Source: Pseudomonadota bacterium (GTDB lineage: Bacteria; Pseudomonadota; Gammaproteobacteria; Steroidobacterales; Steroidobacteraceae). Taken from it: a stretch of DNA of 40,252 nt. The notes under the pieces were generated by a model. It did no database searches. It saw nothing but the letters and a program-made list of their open reading frames with translations, and was not told the origin of the DNA. Shown here piece by piece: positions 22,286-30,069 of the stretch. Each line of letters begins with the position of its first letter. Within the stretch, counting starts at the first letter, position 1. The position numbers and the translations under genes were made by a program. Where the stretch lies: positions 1 to 40,252 of the forward strand of contig QGVD01000028.1 in NCBI GenBank assembly GCA_003242685.1. Reading direction: 5' to 3'.

Positions 22286-23224
22286 TCAAGGTGCAGAAAG
22301 CGTGCCAGCGACAGGCGCTGCACTTTCGACGCCCGCGACGGGCGGCTGTGGCGCGTCCTCGGCGCTCGATTGCGGCTCGGCGAGCGTCGGCGAGTCGCCC
22401 GCTCTGCCGCCTTCCGTGGAGAGGATCACGATCACGACACGGCGATTGGCGTTGCGGCCTTCGGGCGTGTCGTTGGTCGCGATCGGGTGATACTCGCCGA
22501 GCCCGATCACCGCGAGCCGCGCCGGCTCGATGCCTTCGCGGGCGAACACGTGCACGACGTTGGCGGCGCGGCCGGCCGAGAGCTCCCAGTTCGACGGGAA
22601 GATCGGCGTATTGATCGGAACGTTGTCCGTGTGGCCTTCCACGCGGATGGGATTGGGAAACGGCCTGAGCACCGCGGCGAGCCGGCGAATCACGTCGACC
22701 GCGTGCGGCGTGAGGATCGCGCTGCCGCTCGGAAAGAGAATGTCGGTGCGGATCTCGACCTCGATCCAGAGCTGGTTGCGGCGTACGGCGATCAGCTTCT
22801 CGGCAACGAGATCCGCCATCGCCCTCTCGATCTCGTCGGCGAGGCGTCCGAGCGCGGCCGCGCGGGTCTGAAGCGCGCTCGAGCGCGTCGGCACGATGCG
22901 CGGAATCTCCTGCCGCACGGGAACGGGAGTGAACAGCGAGCGTGGCTGTCCTTCGAGCATCGCCTGCTCGACGAGCGTCGTCTCGATGTCGGCGCCCGAG
23001 CCCACCTGTTTCTCGCCGACCTGGATCGGCTGCATCGTGCGCGGCACGCCGCGGAACGCCGCGAAGAGCGAGTCGGACAGCACGCGGTACTTGCCCTCGT
23101 TGATCGAGGAGATCGCGTACATCACGACGAAGAACGCGAGGAGGAGGGTGAGCAGATCCCCGTAGGGGATCGCCCACGCCTCGTGGTTGACGTGCTCCTC
23201 GTGCTTCCTGCGCCGGCGGGCCAT
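22286..23224 (-). CDS. motD: MotD, stator protein of the MotB family
   Basis: Peptidoglycan-anchored stator subunit, 312 residues. The single membrane helix (about 20-40) contains the proton-binding Asp23 in IPYGDLLTLLLAFFVVMYA. The OmpA-like domain (about 150-270) binds peptidoglycan: TDILFPSGSAIL, VEGHTDNVPI, NWELSAGRAANVVHVF, GRNANRRVVI. A Pro/Ala-rich tail of about 40 residues follows. Assigned to the MotD branch from its place after a MotC-like gene next to cheYZ. The final part has no known function. Confidence 0.94.
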   Translation of the reverse strand: MARRRRKHEEHVNHEAWAIPYGDLLTLLLAFFVVMYAISSINEGKYRVLSDSLFAAFRGVPRTMQPIQVGEKQVGSGADIETTLVEQAMLEGQPRSLFTPVPVRQEIPRIVPTRSSALQTRAAALGRLADEIERAMADLVAEKLIAVRRNQLWIEVEIRTDILFPSGSAILTPHAVDVIRRLAAVLRPFPNPIRVEGHTDNVPINTPIFPSNWELSAGRAANVVHVFAREGIEPARLAVIGLGEYHPIATNDTPEGRNANRRVVIVILSTEGGRAGDSPTLAEPQSSAEDAPQPPVAGVESAAPVAGTLSAP

Positions 23225-23243
23225 GCGTGTCGCTCTGCCGCGC

Positions 23244-23984
23244 TCAGTGCAGATAGCCCTGCAGCTTCGCTTCGATGCTGCGCGGGTTCTCGCCCTGGGC
23301 GATGGAGATCATGCCCTCGATCACGAGCTCGCGCACCTGCGACTGCGCGGCGATGTTGACCTTGAGTTTCGCCGCGACCGGCAGGAAGAACAGGTTCGCG
23401 AGGCCGATGCCGTACACCGTCGCGGTGAACGCGGCGGCGATGCCCTGGCCGAGCTTGCTCGGATCGGCGAGATTCTGCATGACCGACATCAGACCGAGCA
23501 CCGCGCCGATGATGCCGAGCGTCGGCGCATAGACGCCCATGCCTTCGAACACCTTGGCGGCCGTCGTGTCCGCGTGCTCGCGCGCACCGAGCTCCACTTC
23601 CATGACGCTGCGGATCGTCTCCGGCTCACTGCCGTCGACGACGAGCTGCAGCGCCTTGCGCACGAAGTCATCGGGCTCGCGCTCGATCTGAGGCTCGAGG
23701 CCGAGCAGACCCTGCTTGCGCGCGATGTTGCTCCACTCGACGATCTTCCTGATGAGCTGCTCGCCCTGAAGAGGCGGCGGCTTGAACACCCACGGCAGGA
23801 TCTTCAGCGCGTGGCGCATCACGGAAAGCGGTGTCTGCACGCAGATCGCAGCCACCGTGCCGACGACCACGATCATGAAGGCGGCCGCGGAGAGCAGCGC
23901 CATGACGCCGGCTCCCTTGAGCACGGATCCGACGACCACGGCGAGGAAGCCGAGCGTCAGGCCGACGAGGCTCAGGATGTCCAA
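23244..23984 (-). CDS. motC: MotC, stator protein of the MotA family
   Basis: Proton-channel stator subunit, 246 residues, four membrane helices at about 4-22, 28-50, 150-172 and 180-205. The conserved cytoplasmic loop and GVYAPTLGIIGAVLGLMSVMQNL plus GQGIAAAFTATVYGIGLANLFFLP mark the family. The start is TTG, supported by a perfect AAGGAGG 5 bases upstream and by the resulting MDILSLVGL, the usual opening. motD follows after 19 bases. The gap to cheZ contains a hairpin. Confidence 0.94.
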   Translation of the reverse strand: MDILSLVGLTLGFLAVVVGSVLKGAGVMALLSAAAFMIVVVGTVAAICVQTPLSVMRHALKILPWVFKPPPLQGEQLIRKIVEWSNIARKQGLLGLEPQIEREPDDFVRKALQLVVDGSEPETIRSVMEVELGAREHADTTAAKVFEGMGVYAPTLGIIGAVLGLMSVMQNLADPSKLGQGIAAAFTATVYGIGLANLFFLPVAAKLKVNIAAQSQVRELVIEGMISIAQGENPRSIEAKLQGYLH

Positions 23985-24007
23985 GTGCGCCTCCTTGATC
24001 GTTCACC

Positions 24008-24032
24008 GCACCGTCTCACGGTCGCACGGTGC
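24008..24032 (-). repeat. hairpin between cheZ and motC
   Basis: GCACCGT-11-ACGGTGC: a perfect 7-base stem in the 57-base gap after cheZ. It lacks a T-tract. The stem shares GCACCG with the hairpin in the cheW leader. It may adjust the amount of stator message relative to cheYZ. Confidence 0.45.
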
Positions 24033-24041
24033 CAGCGGAGC

Positions 24042-24767
24042 TCACCTTCCGAGTCCAGACAGCAGCTCATCGACGTCCTTCTGATCCGAGGCCACGGCCG
24101 GCTTCTTCGACGGATCGCGTCCGGCGATCGCGTCGCGCACCGCCTTGGGCGCGAGATCCTCGCCGGAGAGCTGCGTCAGCTCCGCCAGCGTGCTCTCGAG
24201 CTCCGAAACGAGCTTCATCACGCCGCGGATGATCTGTCCCGTGAGGTCCTGATAGCCCTGAGTGAGGAGGACCTCGGCGAGGTTGCGCCGCACGCGCTCG
24301 CAGTCGTTGCGCGCGGCCGAAAGGAACTCTTCCATGCGTGAGAGCGCCTCGGTGTCGCTCTCGTCCGCGAGCCGCCGGCGGAACTCCGTCCACCAGTCGG
24401 CGAGCGCCGCCGCCTCCTTCGCGGTGCGCTCGGCGAGCGGGCCGGACTGCTCGACCAGGTCGAGCGTGCGGTGTGCGGCGGCATCGGTCATCTGCAGCAC
24501 CTTCTCGAGACGGTCGCGTACGTCGGGAATCTCGTTCTCGGCGATGTCCACGAGGCGCGACTCGATGCGGAAGCGGTCGAGCGCGGTCTGCAGATCGCCC
24601 GTGAGCTTGCGCACTTCGGAGACGAAATCGGGCGTGCGCAGATGCACGAGGTGATCGAGCGCGCTGAAGAATGCTTCTTCGTCGTCGCGGGCGAGCGCCT
24701 CGGACAGCGCCTCGACGTACGCCGCGTACTCGGGCTTCATGATGGCGAGGTTCGACATGGTGCTCAC
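24042..24767 (-). CDS. cheZ: CheZ, CheY-P phosphatase
   Basis: Dephosphorylates CheY-P, 241 residues, long helical hairpin. The catalytic motif GYQDLTGQII places Asp174 and Gln178 as in the family. The C-terminal CheY-binding peptide (KDVDELLSGLGR) follows a flexible linker. The GTG start overlaps the cheY stop (GTGA), so the two are translated together; ATG 24758 is an alternative. Canonical CheZ is expected in gamma- and betaproteobacteria. Confidence 0.97.
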   Translation of the reverse strand: MSTMSNLAIMKPEYAAYVEALSEALARDDEEAFFSALDHLVHLRTPDFVSEVRKLTGDLQTALDRFRIESRLVDIAENEIPDVRDRLEKVLQMTDAAAHRTLDLVEQSGPLAERTAKEAAALADWWTEFRRRLADESDTEALSRMEEFLSAARNDCERVRRNLAEVLLTQGYQDLTGQIIRGVMKLVSELESTLAELTQLSGEDLAPKAVRDAIAGRDPSKKPAVASDQKDVDELLSGLGR

Positions 24768-25150
24768 TTCCCGGCGGTCGCAAGGATCTTGTCGAGCTTC
24801 TCCTTCAGCGTTTCCGCCGTGAACGGTTTGATGACATAACCGTTCACGCCCGCCTGCGCCGCCTCGATGATCTGATCGCGCTTGGCTTCCGCCGTGAGCA
24901 TCAGCACGGGGAGCTTGGCGAGCTTCGGGTCGGAGCGTACGGCCTTCAGCAGCTCGAGTCCGGGCATGCCGGGCATGTTCCAGTCGGTGATCAGGAAATC
25001 GATGTCGCCCGCCTTGAGCAGGGGCAGCGCGGTGTTGCCGTCGTCGGCCTCGACGACGTTCTTGTACCCCAGATCGTGGAGCAGGTTCTTGATGATGCGC
25101 CGCATGGTCGAGAAGTCGTCGACCACCAGGAACTTCAGATCTTTGTTCAC
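24764..25150 (-). CDS. cheY: CheY, motor-switch response regulator
   Basis: Phosphorylated by CheA and binds FliM to change rotation, 128 residues. It has DD at 11-12, phosphoacceptor Asp56 in FLITDWNMPGMPG, Thr in VLMLTAEAK and Lys in YVIKPFTAE, which is the close match to motor CheY. GTG 25150 is the start: GGAGG lies 8 bases upstream and the length fits the family. It follows fliA by 22 bases and overlaps cheZ. Confidence 0.97.
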   Translation of the reverse strand: MNKDLKFLVVDDFSTMRRIIKNLLHDLGYKNVVEADDGNTALPLLKAGDIDFLITDWNMPGMPGLELLKAVRSDPKLAKLPVLMLTAEAKRDQIIEAAQAGVNGYVIKPFTAETLKEKLDKILATAGK

Positions 25151-25172
25151 TGTCGTCGCCTCCGCGCAGTGC

Positions 25173-25892
25173 TCAGTCGCCCGTGCCTTCACACCAGTCC
25201 GCCATGCGCGCGCGCAGGCGCACCAGGGCCTGGCCGTGAAGCTGACACACGCGCGACTCGGTCACCTTCAGCACCGCACCGATCTCCTTCAGATTCAGTC
25301 CGTCGCCGTAGTAGAGCGACATCACGAGCTTCTCCCGCTCCGGCAGCCCGTCGATGGCGCGCGCGAGCGCCTCGCGGAACTCCTCCTCGGCCGCGTCGCG
25401 GAACGGATCCGCACTGTCCGCCGCGTTCTCGACCAGCACGTCCTCGAGGCTCGCCAGGCGGCAGCTTGCGGCGTCCTGCACGATCTCGTGGTACTCCTCC
25501 AGCGAGATCCCCAGGCGGGCCGCGATCTCGGCGTCGCGCGCGTCGCGACCCGTCTCCTTCTCGATCTCTCGCACCGCGGCCGCCACTTCGCGCGCCTTGC
25601 GGTGTACCGAGCGCGGCGCCCAGTCGAGCGAGCGCAGCGCATCGATCATCGCGCCGCGGATGCGGATGCCGGCGTACGTCTCGAAGCTCGCTCCGCGGTT
25701 CTCCACGTAGTTCGCGGCAGCCTCGATCAGACCCAGCATCCCGGCCTGTATCAGGTCGTTCACCTCCACCGACGGCGGCAGCCGCCCCGCGAGGTGATAC
25801 GCGATTCGCTTCACCAGCTCCGCGTGGCGCAGCACCAGCGCCTCGGTCTCGGCCGGGCCGCGATGCGCCGCCTTGTAGGCATGAACGGGCAT
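25173..25892 (-). CDS. fliA: FliA, sigma-28 flagellar sigma factor
   Basis: Directs transcription of late flagellar and chemotaxis genes, 239 residues. Region 2 (about 25-100) has VNDLIQAGMLGLIEAAANY, FETYAGIRIRGAMIDALRSLDWAPRSV; region 3 follows with ETGRDARDAEIAARLG; region 4 (about 180-235) has REKLVMSLYYGDGLNLKEIGAVLKVTESRVCQLH. Its ATG overlaps the fleN stop (TGATG). An intragenic sigma-28-like site 94 bases upstream may allow autoregulation. FlgM at 7668 is its inhibitor. Confidence 0.97.
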   Translation of the reverse strand: MPVHAYKAAHRGPAETEALVLRHAELVKRIAYHLAGRLPPSVEVNDLIQAGMLGLIEAAANYVENRGASFETYAGIRIRGAMIDALRSLDWAPRSVHRKAREVAAAVREIEKETGRDARDAEIAARLGISLEEYHEIVQDAASCRLASLEDVLVENAADSADPFRDAAEEEFREALARAIDGLPEREKLVMSLYYGDGLNLKEIGAVLKVTESRVCQLHGQALVRLRARMADWCEGTGD

Positions 25893-26773
25893 CACGACAC
25901 GACCTCGAGCCTCGGCTGCGGCCGGCGCACGAGGCGCTCGACGAAGAACTCGAGGTTCCCCCTCGGTCCCGCCGGTACGGGCCATTTATCGGCCCGACTC
26001 GCCAGTTTCTTGAATGCGCGCGCGGAGGGGCTCCCCGGATATGCCTCCACGACACAACGCTGCTCTTGCACGGCGCGTCGCATGTAGTCATCGTGGGGAA
26101 TCTCTCCGACGAAATCGAGCGACACGTCGAGAAAACGGTTCGTCACCTTCTCGAAGCGGCGGAAGAGCGCTTCGCCCGCGCCGGGCTCGCGCGTCATGTT
26201 GGTCACGACGCGGAAGCGCTGAACGCCGTGATTGCGACTCAGGACCTTGACGAGCGCGTAAGCATCGGTCAGCGACGCAGGGTCGTCGCACAGCACGACG
26301 AGCACGTGCTGTGAGGCCTGTGAGAACTGGAGCACACTGTGAGCGATCCCTGCGGCGGTATCGACGATGAGCACGTCGAGGTGCGTGGCGAGCGAGCTGA
26401 ACGCCTGAACGAGCCCGAGGTGCGCGCGAGCGTCCATGGTCGCGAGGTCCGCCGCACCCGATGCGGCGGGCACGATGCGGAATCCGCAGGGCGCCTCGAC
26501 GAGGATCTCGTCGAGCGTGCGCTCGCCGCGCAGCACGTGCGCCAGGGTGTAGCGGGGCGAGAGGCCGAGGAACACGTCGACGTTCGCGAGCCCCAGGTCG
26601 CCGTCGAGCAGCACGACGCGCTGACCCGACGCGGCGAGCGCCGCCGCGAGGTTCACCGAGATGGTCGTCTTGCCGACGCCGCCCTTGCCGCCCGTGACGG
26701 CGATCACGCGCACAGGGCCGGGCAGGTCGCCGATCCGGCTGCCTTCGAGCACGGTGAGCTCAGGCGAGCGCAT
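25892..26773 (-). CDS. fleN: FleN (FlhG), MinD-like ATPase controlling flagellar number
   Basis: Limits flagellar number, in Pseudomonas by restraining FleQ, and works with FlhF. 293 residues with the deviant Walker A VTGGKGGVGKTTISVNLA at about 25-42, switch I LLDGDLGLANVDVFLGL and switch II VDTAAGI. The ATG at 26773 is preferred to codons farther upstream because GGGGAGG lies 6 bases before it. It overlaps flhF by 14 bases. The presence of flhF-fleN supports polar flagellation. Confidence 0.96.
   Translation of the reverse strand: MRSPELTVLEGSRIGDLPGPVRVIAVTGGKGGVGKTTISVNLAAALAASGQRVVLLDGDLGLANVDVFLGLSPRYTLAHVLRGERTLDEILVEAPCGFRIVPAASGAADLATMDARAHLGLVQAFSSLATHLDVLIVDTAAGIAHSVLQFSQASQHVLVVLCDDPASLTDAYALVKVLSRNHGVQRFRVVTNMTREPGAGEALFRRFEKVTNRFLDVSLDFVGEIPHDDYMRRAVQEQRCVVEAYPGSPSARAFKKLASRADKWPVPAGPRGNLEFFVERLVRRPQPRLEVVS
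25986..26013 (-). promoter_or_regulatory. sigma-28-like site inside fleN, upstream of fliA
   Basis: On the minus strand TCAA (26013-26010), a 16-base spacer and a perfect GCCGATAA (25993-25986). The sequence also codes for FKKLASRADK of FleN. The predicted start near 25979 would give fliA, cheY and cheZ a leader of about 87 bases. Confidence 0.5.
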
Positions 26774-27950
26774 GCGCCACCTCCCCGAAACGCCGTGCCA
26801 GCAGATCCTCGTCGGCCGCCGCACCGGTCGTGCGCGCGAGCTGGAACGCGTGAGACACGAGCTCGAGCGCGCGAGCAGGTCTCAGGTCCTCCGGCACACG
26901 CTGGCCCTCGCTCACGTACGCGAGCGGCAGCCTTTCCTTCACGGCGACCGAGAGCAGGCCGCCGAGGCTCGCCGCCTCGTCGAGCTTGGTGAGGAGACAG
27001 CTCGTCACGTTGGCAGGTGCGAAGCGGCGCACGGTTTCCTCGATCGCGCCGGCCTGGGTGCTCGCGGCGAGGACGAGCGCGGTCTCGAGCTGCGGACCGG
27101 CGGCGGCGAGCGCCGCGAGGCGCTCGGCGAGCTGCGCATCGCGCTGGCTCGAGCCCGGAGTGTCGACGAGCACGAGCCTCTTTCCCGCGACACGCGCGAG
27201 CGCTTCGGGCAGCTCCTGCATGTCGTCGATCGCGAAAACCGGTGCACCGAGGAGCCGTCCCAGCGCACGCATCTGCTCGGCGGCGCCGATGCGCACGGAG
27301 TCTGCCGAGATGAGCGCCAGGTCGCGCGGGCCGTGGCGCAGGACCCAGCGCACCGCGAGCTTCGCGATCAGCGTGGTCTTGCCGACGCCGGTGGGTCCGA
27401 CGAGCGCGATGCGCCCGCCGTTCTCGAGCCAGCGGTCGCCCGTCACGACGACCTGCTGCGCGAATGCGGAGATCGCGAAGCGCCGCGCCTGCGCGAGATC
27501 GGCAGTCGAAGGAAGCTGCGCGACTGTGCGCGCGGCAAGGTCCTGGGAGAGGCCGATCTCGGTCAGCTCGCGCAGGAGCTCCGTGTGCACGGGCGTACGC
27601 CGCGTCAGATCGTTCCACGCGAGGTGAGCGAGCTGAGTCTCGAGCATGCGGCGCAGCGCGCGCAGCTCCTCGCTCGTAGCGTCGCTCACGGGCGCCGCAG
27701 CCGTCTGCGCGGCAGGCGCGGCGCCTGCGGACGCAGCCAGCGCCTCGAATCCGGACCGGTCGGCGTCCGGGATCGGACGCGCGGGCTCCGTGGCCTCGAG
27801 CTGCTCGGCGTCGAAGTCAATGGCCGCCGTGATCTCCACGCCGCCGCTCGTGCGGCGCGAGGACAGGATCACCGCGTCCGCGCCGAGCTGCTCGCGCACG
27901 GCGCGCAGCGCCTGGCGCATGTCGGGTGCGATCTGTCGAACGATCTTCAT
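26760..27950 (-). CDS. flhF: FlhF, SRP-like GTPase for polar flagellar placement
   Basis: Sets the site and number of flagella, 396 residues. The N-terminal part starts MKIVRQIAPDMRQALRAVREQLGADAVILSS, a linker rich in Ala/Glu follows, and the NG GTPase domain (about 110-390) has G1 LVGPTGVGKTTLIAKLA, G3 LVDTPGSSQRDAQ and G4 TKLDEAASLG. It follows flhA by 31 bases and overlaps fleN by 14 bases. Confidence 0.97.
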   Translation of the reverse strand: MKIVRQIAPDMRQALRAVREQLGADAVILSSRRTSGGVEITAAIDFDAEQLEATEPARPIPDADRSGFEALAASAGAAPAAQTAAAPVSDATSEELRALRRMLETQLAHLAWNDLTRRTPVHTELLRELTEIGLSQDLAARTVAQLPSTADLAQARRFAISAFAQQVVVTGDRWLENGGRIALVGPTGVGKTTLIAKLAVRWVLRHGPRDLALISADSVRIGAAEQMRALGRLLGAPVFAIDDMQELPEALARVAGKRLVLVDTPGSSQRDAQLAERLAALAAAGPQLETALVLAASTQAGAIEETVRRFAPANVTSCLLTKLDEAASLGGLLSVAVKERLPLAYVSEGQRVPEDLRPARALELVSHAFQLARTTGAAADEDLLARRFGEVAHALA

Positions 27951-27981
27951 TTCTCGAACTCCGCTGTTCCCGCGCGGACGC

Positions 27982-30066
27982 TCACTGGCGTCCCACCGCG
28001 GTCACCAGCCTTACTCTTCTGTTATCGGGAATCTCGTTCCACGCGAGCACGTGCATGTTGGGGATGCTCGGACGCACGAAGCGCGCGAGGGCATGCCGCA
28101 GCTGCGGCGGCACGAGCAGCACGGCAGGCTCGCCGGCGAGCTCCTGCCGCTGCGCCGCTTCCGCAAGCCGCTGCTGCAGCCGCTCCGCGAGCCCGGGCTC
28201 CAGACCGGGGCTGCTGCCGCCCGCCGCGAGCGAGTTCTGCAGCAGTCGCTCGATCTCCGGATCGAGCGTGATGACCGGCAGCTCGGCGCTCATGCCCGCG
28301 ATGTCCTGCACGATCTGCCGCCCGAGCGCGACGCGCACGTGTCCGATCAGGGTCGCCGGATCCTGGGAACGCGGCGCGTGCTCCGCGAGCGTCTCGACGA
28401 TGGCGCGCATGTTGCGGATCGGCACGCGATCGGCGAGCAGTCCCTGCAGCACGCGCACGACCACCGAGAGCGGCAGCGCGCGCGGCACCAGATCCTCGAC
28501 GAGCTTCGGTGCGCTCTTCGCGAGCGTGTCGAGCAGATGCTGCACTTCCTCGTGACCGAGGAGCTCGTGCGCGTGCGTCTGCACGATGTGACTGAGATGC
28601 GTCGCGACGACGGTGCTTGCGTCGACCACCGTGTAACCGAGCGTCTGCGCGTGGTCGCGCAGCGAGGGCTCGATCCACACCGCTTCCATGCCGAAGGCCG
28701 GGTCGCGCGTCACGATGCCCTTGAGCTCGCCGAACACGCGGCCCGGATTGATGGCGAATTCGCGGTCGGGATACACGACACTCTCGCCGACCGGCACACC
28801 GCCGAGCGTGATGCGGTAGGCGTTCGGCGCGAGATCGAGGTTGTCGCGGATGTGGACCGCAGGCACCAGGAAACCGAGGTCCTGCGACAGCTTGCGCCGC
28901 ACGCCGCGGATGCGCGCCAGCAGATCGCCGTTCTGATTCCGGTCCACGAGCGGCACGAGCCGGTAGCCCACTTCGAGGCCGAGGAGATCCACGGGCTGCA
29001 CGTCGTCCCACGTGAGCTCGCGCGCTTCCGGTGGCGGAGGAGGTGGCGGCGGCTCCGGCGCCGGCTCTGCCTGCGCGCGTCGCGTCTTGAGCAGATACGC
29101 CCCCGCGCCGCAGAGCGAAGCCATCGCGAGAAACGCGAGGTTGGGCATTCCGGGCACGAGACCGACGGCGCCGAGCAGGCCCGCGGCGACGGCGAGGGCG
29201 CGCGGCTGACCGAAGAGCTGGCGGCCCAGCTCGCCGCTCATGTCCTGCTTGCCCGACACGCGCGTGACGATGATCGCGACGGCGGTCGAGAGCAGCAGCG
29301 CCGGGATCTGCGTCACCAGGCCGTCACCGATCGTGAGCAGCGTGTAGGTGCGTGCGGCCTCGGAGATCGGAAGATCGTGTGCGGTCGTGCCGATCACCAG
29401 GCCGCCGATGATGTTGATGAAGAGAATGAGAATGCCCGCGATGGCGTCGCCGCGGACGAACTTGCTCGCACCGTCCATCGCGCCGTAGAAGTCCGCTTCC
29501 GCACGCACCTCGGCGCGCCGCTGGCGGGCCTCCTCCTGCGTGATGAGCCCGGCGTTGAGGTCGGCGTCGATCGCCATCTGCTTGCCGGGCATCGCATCGA
29601 GAGTGAAGCGCGCGCTCACTTCGGAGACGCGCCCGGCGCCCTTCGTGACGACAACGAAGTTGATGATCGTCAGGATGACGAACACGACGACGCCGACGGC
29701 GAAGTTGCCGCCGATCACGAACTCGCCGAAGGACTCGATGACCTTGCCGGCCGCGTGCGGACCGGTGTGTCCGTGGAGGAGCACGACGCGCGTCGAGGCG
29801 ACGTTGAGCGCGAGCCGGAGCAGCGTCGCGAGGAGCAGCACCGTCGGGAACAGTCCGAACTCGATCGGCCGGCCGACGTAGAACACCGCCATCACGATGA
29901 TGATCGAAATGGCGATGTTGAACGTGAACAGCACGTCGAGCGCGAGCGGCGGCAGCGGCAGCACGACCATCGCGAGCACCGCGAGGACGCCGAGCGGCAC
30001 GCCGAGCCCGGCGCGCAGCAGGTCCTGCAGTGAAGGCAGTGCGGAAGTGGGGCTCGCGAAGGCCAT
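27982..30066 (-). CDS. flhA: FlhA, export gate protein
   Basis: Core of the flagellar type III export gate, 694 residues. Eight membrane helices lie in the first half; the FHIPEP signature is LLRLALNVASTRVVLLHG with FGEFVIGGNFAVG. The cytoplasmic half (about 345-690) docks chaperones and substrates. An unusual feature is the linker at about 330-345 with eight consecutive prolines (EPPPPPPPPE). It follows flhB by 3 bases. Confidence 0.98.
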   Translation of the reverse strand: MAFASPTSALPSLQDLLRAGLGVPLGVLAVLAMVVLPLPPLALDVLFTFNIAISIIIVMAVFYVGRPIEFGLFPTVLLLATLLRLALNVASTRVVLLHGHTGPHAAGKVIESFGEFVIGGNFAVGVVVFVILTIINFVVVTKGAGRVSEVSARFTLDAMPGKQMAIDADLNAGLITQEEARQRRAEVRAEADFYGAMDGASKFVRGDAIAGILILFINIIGGLVIGTTAHDLPISEAARTYTLLTIGDGLVTQIPALLLSTAVAIIVTRVSGKQDMSGELGRQLFGQPRALAVAAGLLGAVGLVPGMPNLAFLAMASLCGAGAYLLKTRRAQAEPAPEPPPPPPPPEARELTWDDVQPVDLLGLEVGYRLVPLVDRNQNGDLLARIRGVRRKLSQDLGFLVPAVHIRDNLDLAPNAYRITLGGVPVGESVVYPDREFAINPGRVFGELKGIVTRDPAFGMEAVWIEPSLRDHAQTLGYTVVDASTVVATHLSHIVQTHAHELLGHEEVQHLLDTLAKSAPKLVEDLVPRALPLSVVVRVLQGLLADRVPIRNMRAIVETLAEHAPRSQDPATLIGHVRVALGRQIVQDIAGMSAELPVITLDPEIERLLQNSLAAGGSSPGLEPGLAERLQQRLAEAAQRQELAGEPAVLLVPPQLRHALARFVRPSIPNMHVLAWNEIPDNRRVRLVTAVGRQ

Positions 30067-30069
30067 TCG

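Noticed and set aside
28022..28029. CCCGATAA near the end of flhA as a sigma-28 -10 box for flhF
   Set aside because: One mismatch and no -35 box at a usable distance; flhF is better explained as part of the flhA transcript.
27646..30033. Long open frame on the plus strand (795 codons) opposite flhA
   Set aside because: It is antisense to flhA and the end of flhF, its translation is Arg/His/Glu-rich without domains, and such long shadow frames are normal in GC-rich DNA. The same holds for plus-strand frames opposite flgE (3845-5167), the MCP (16050-17678) and cheA (19379-20533).
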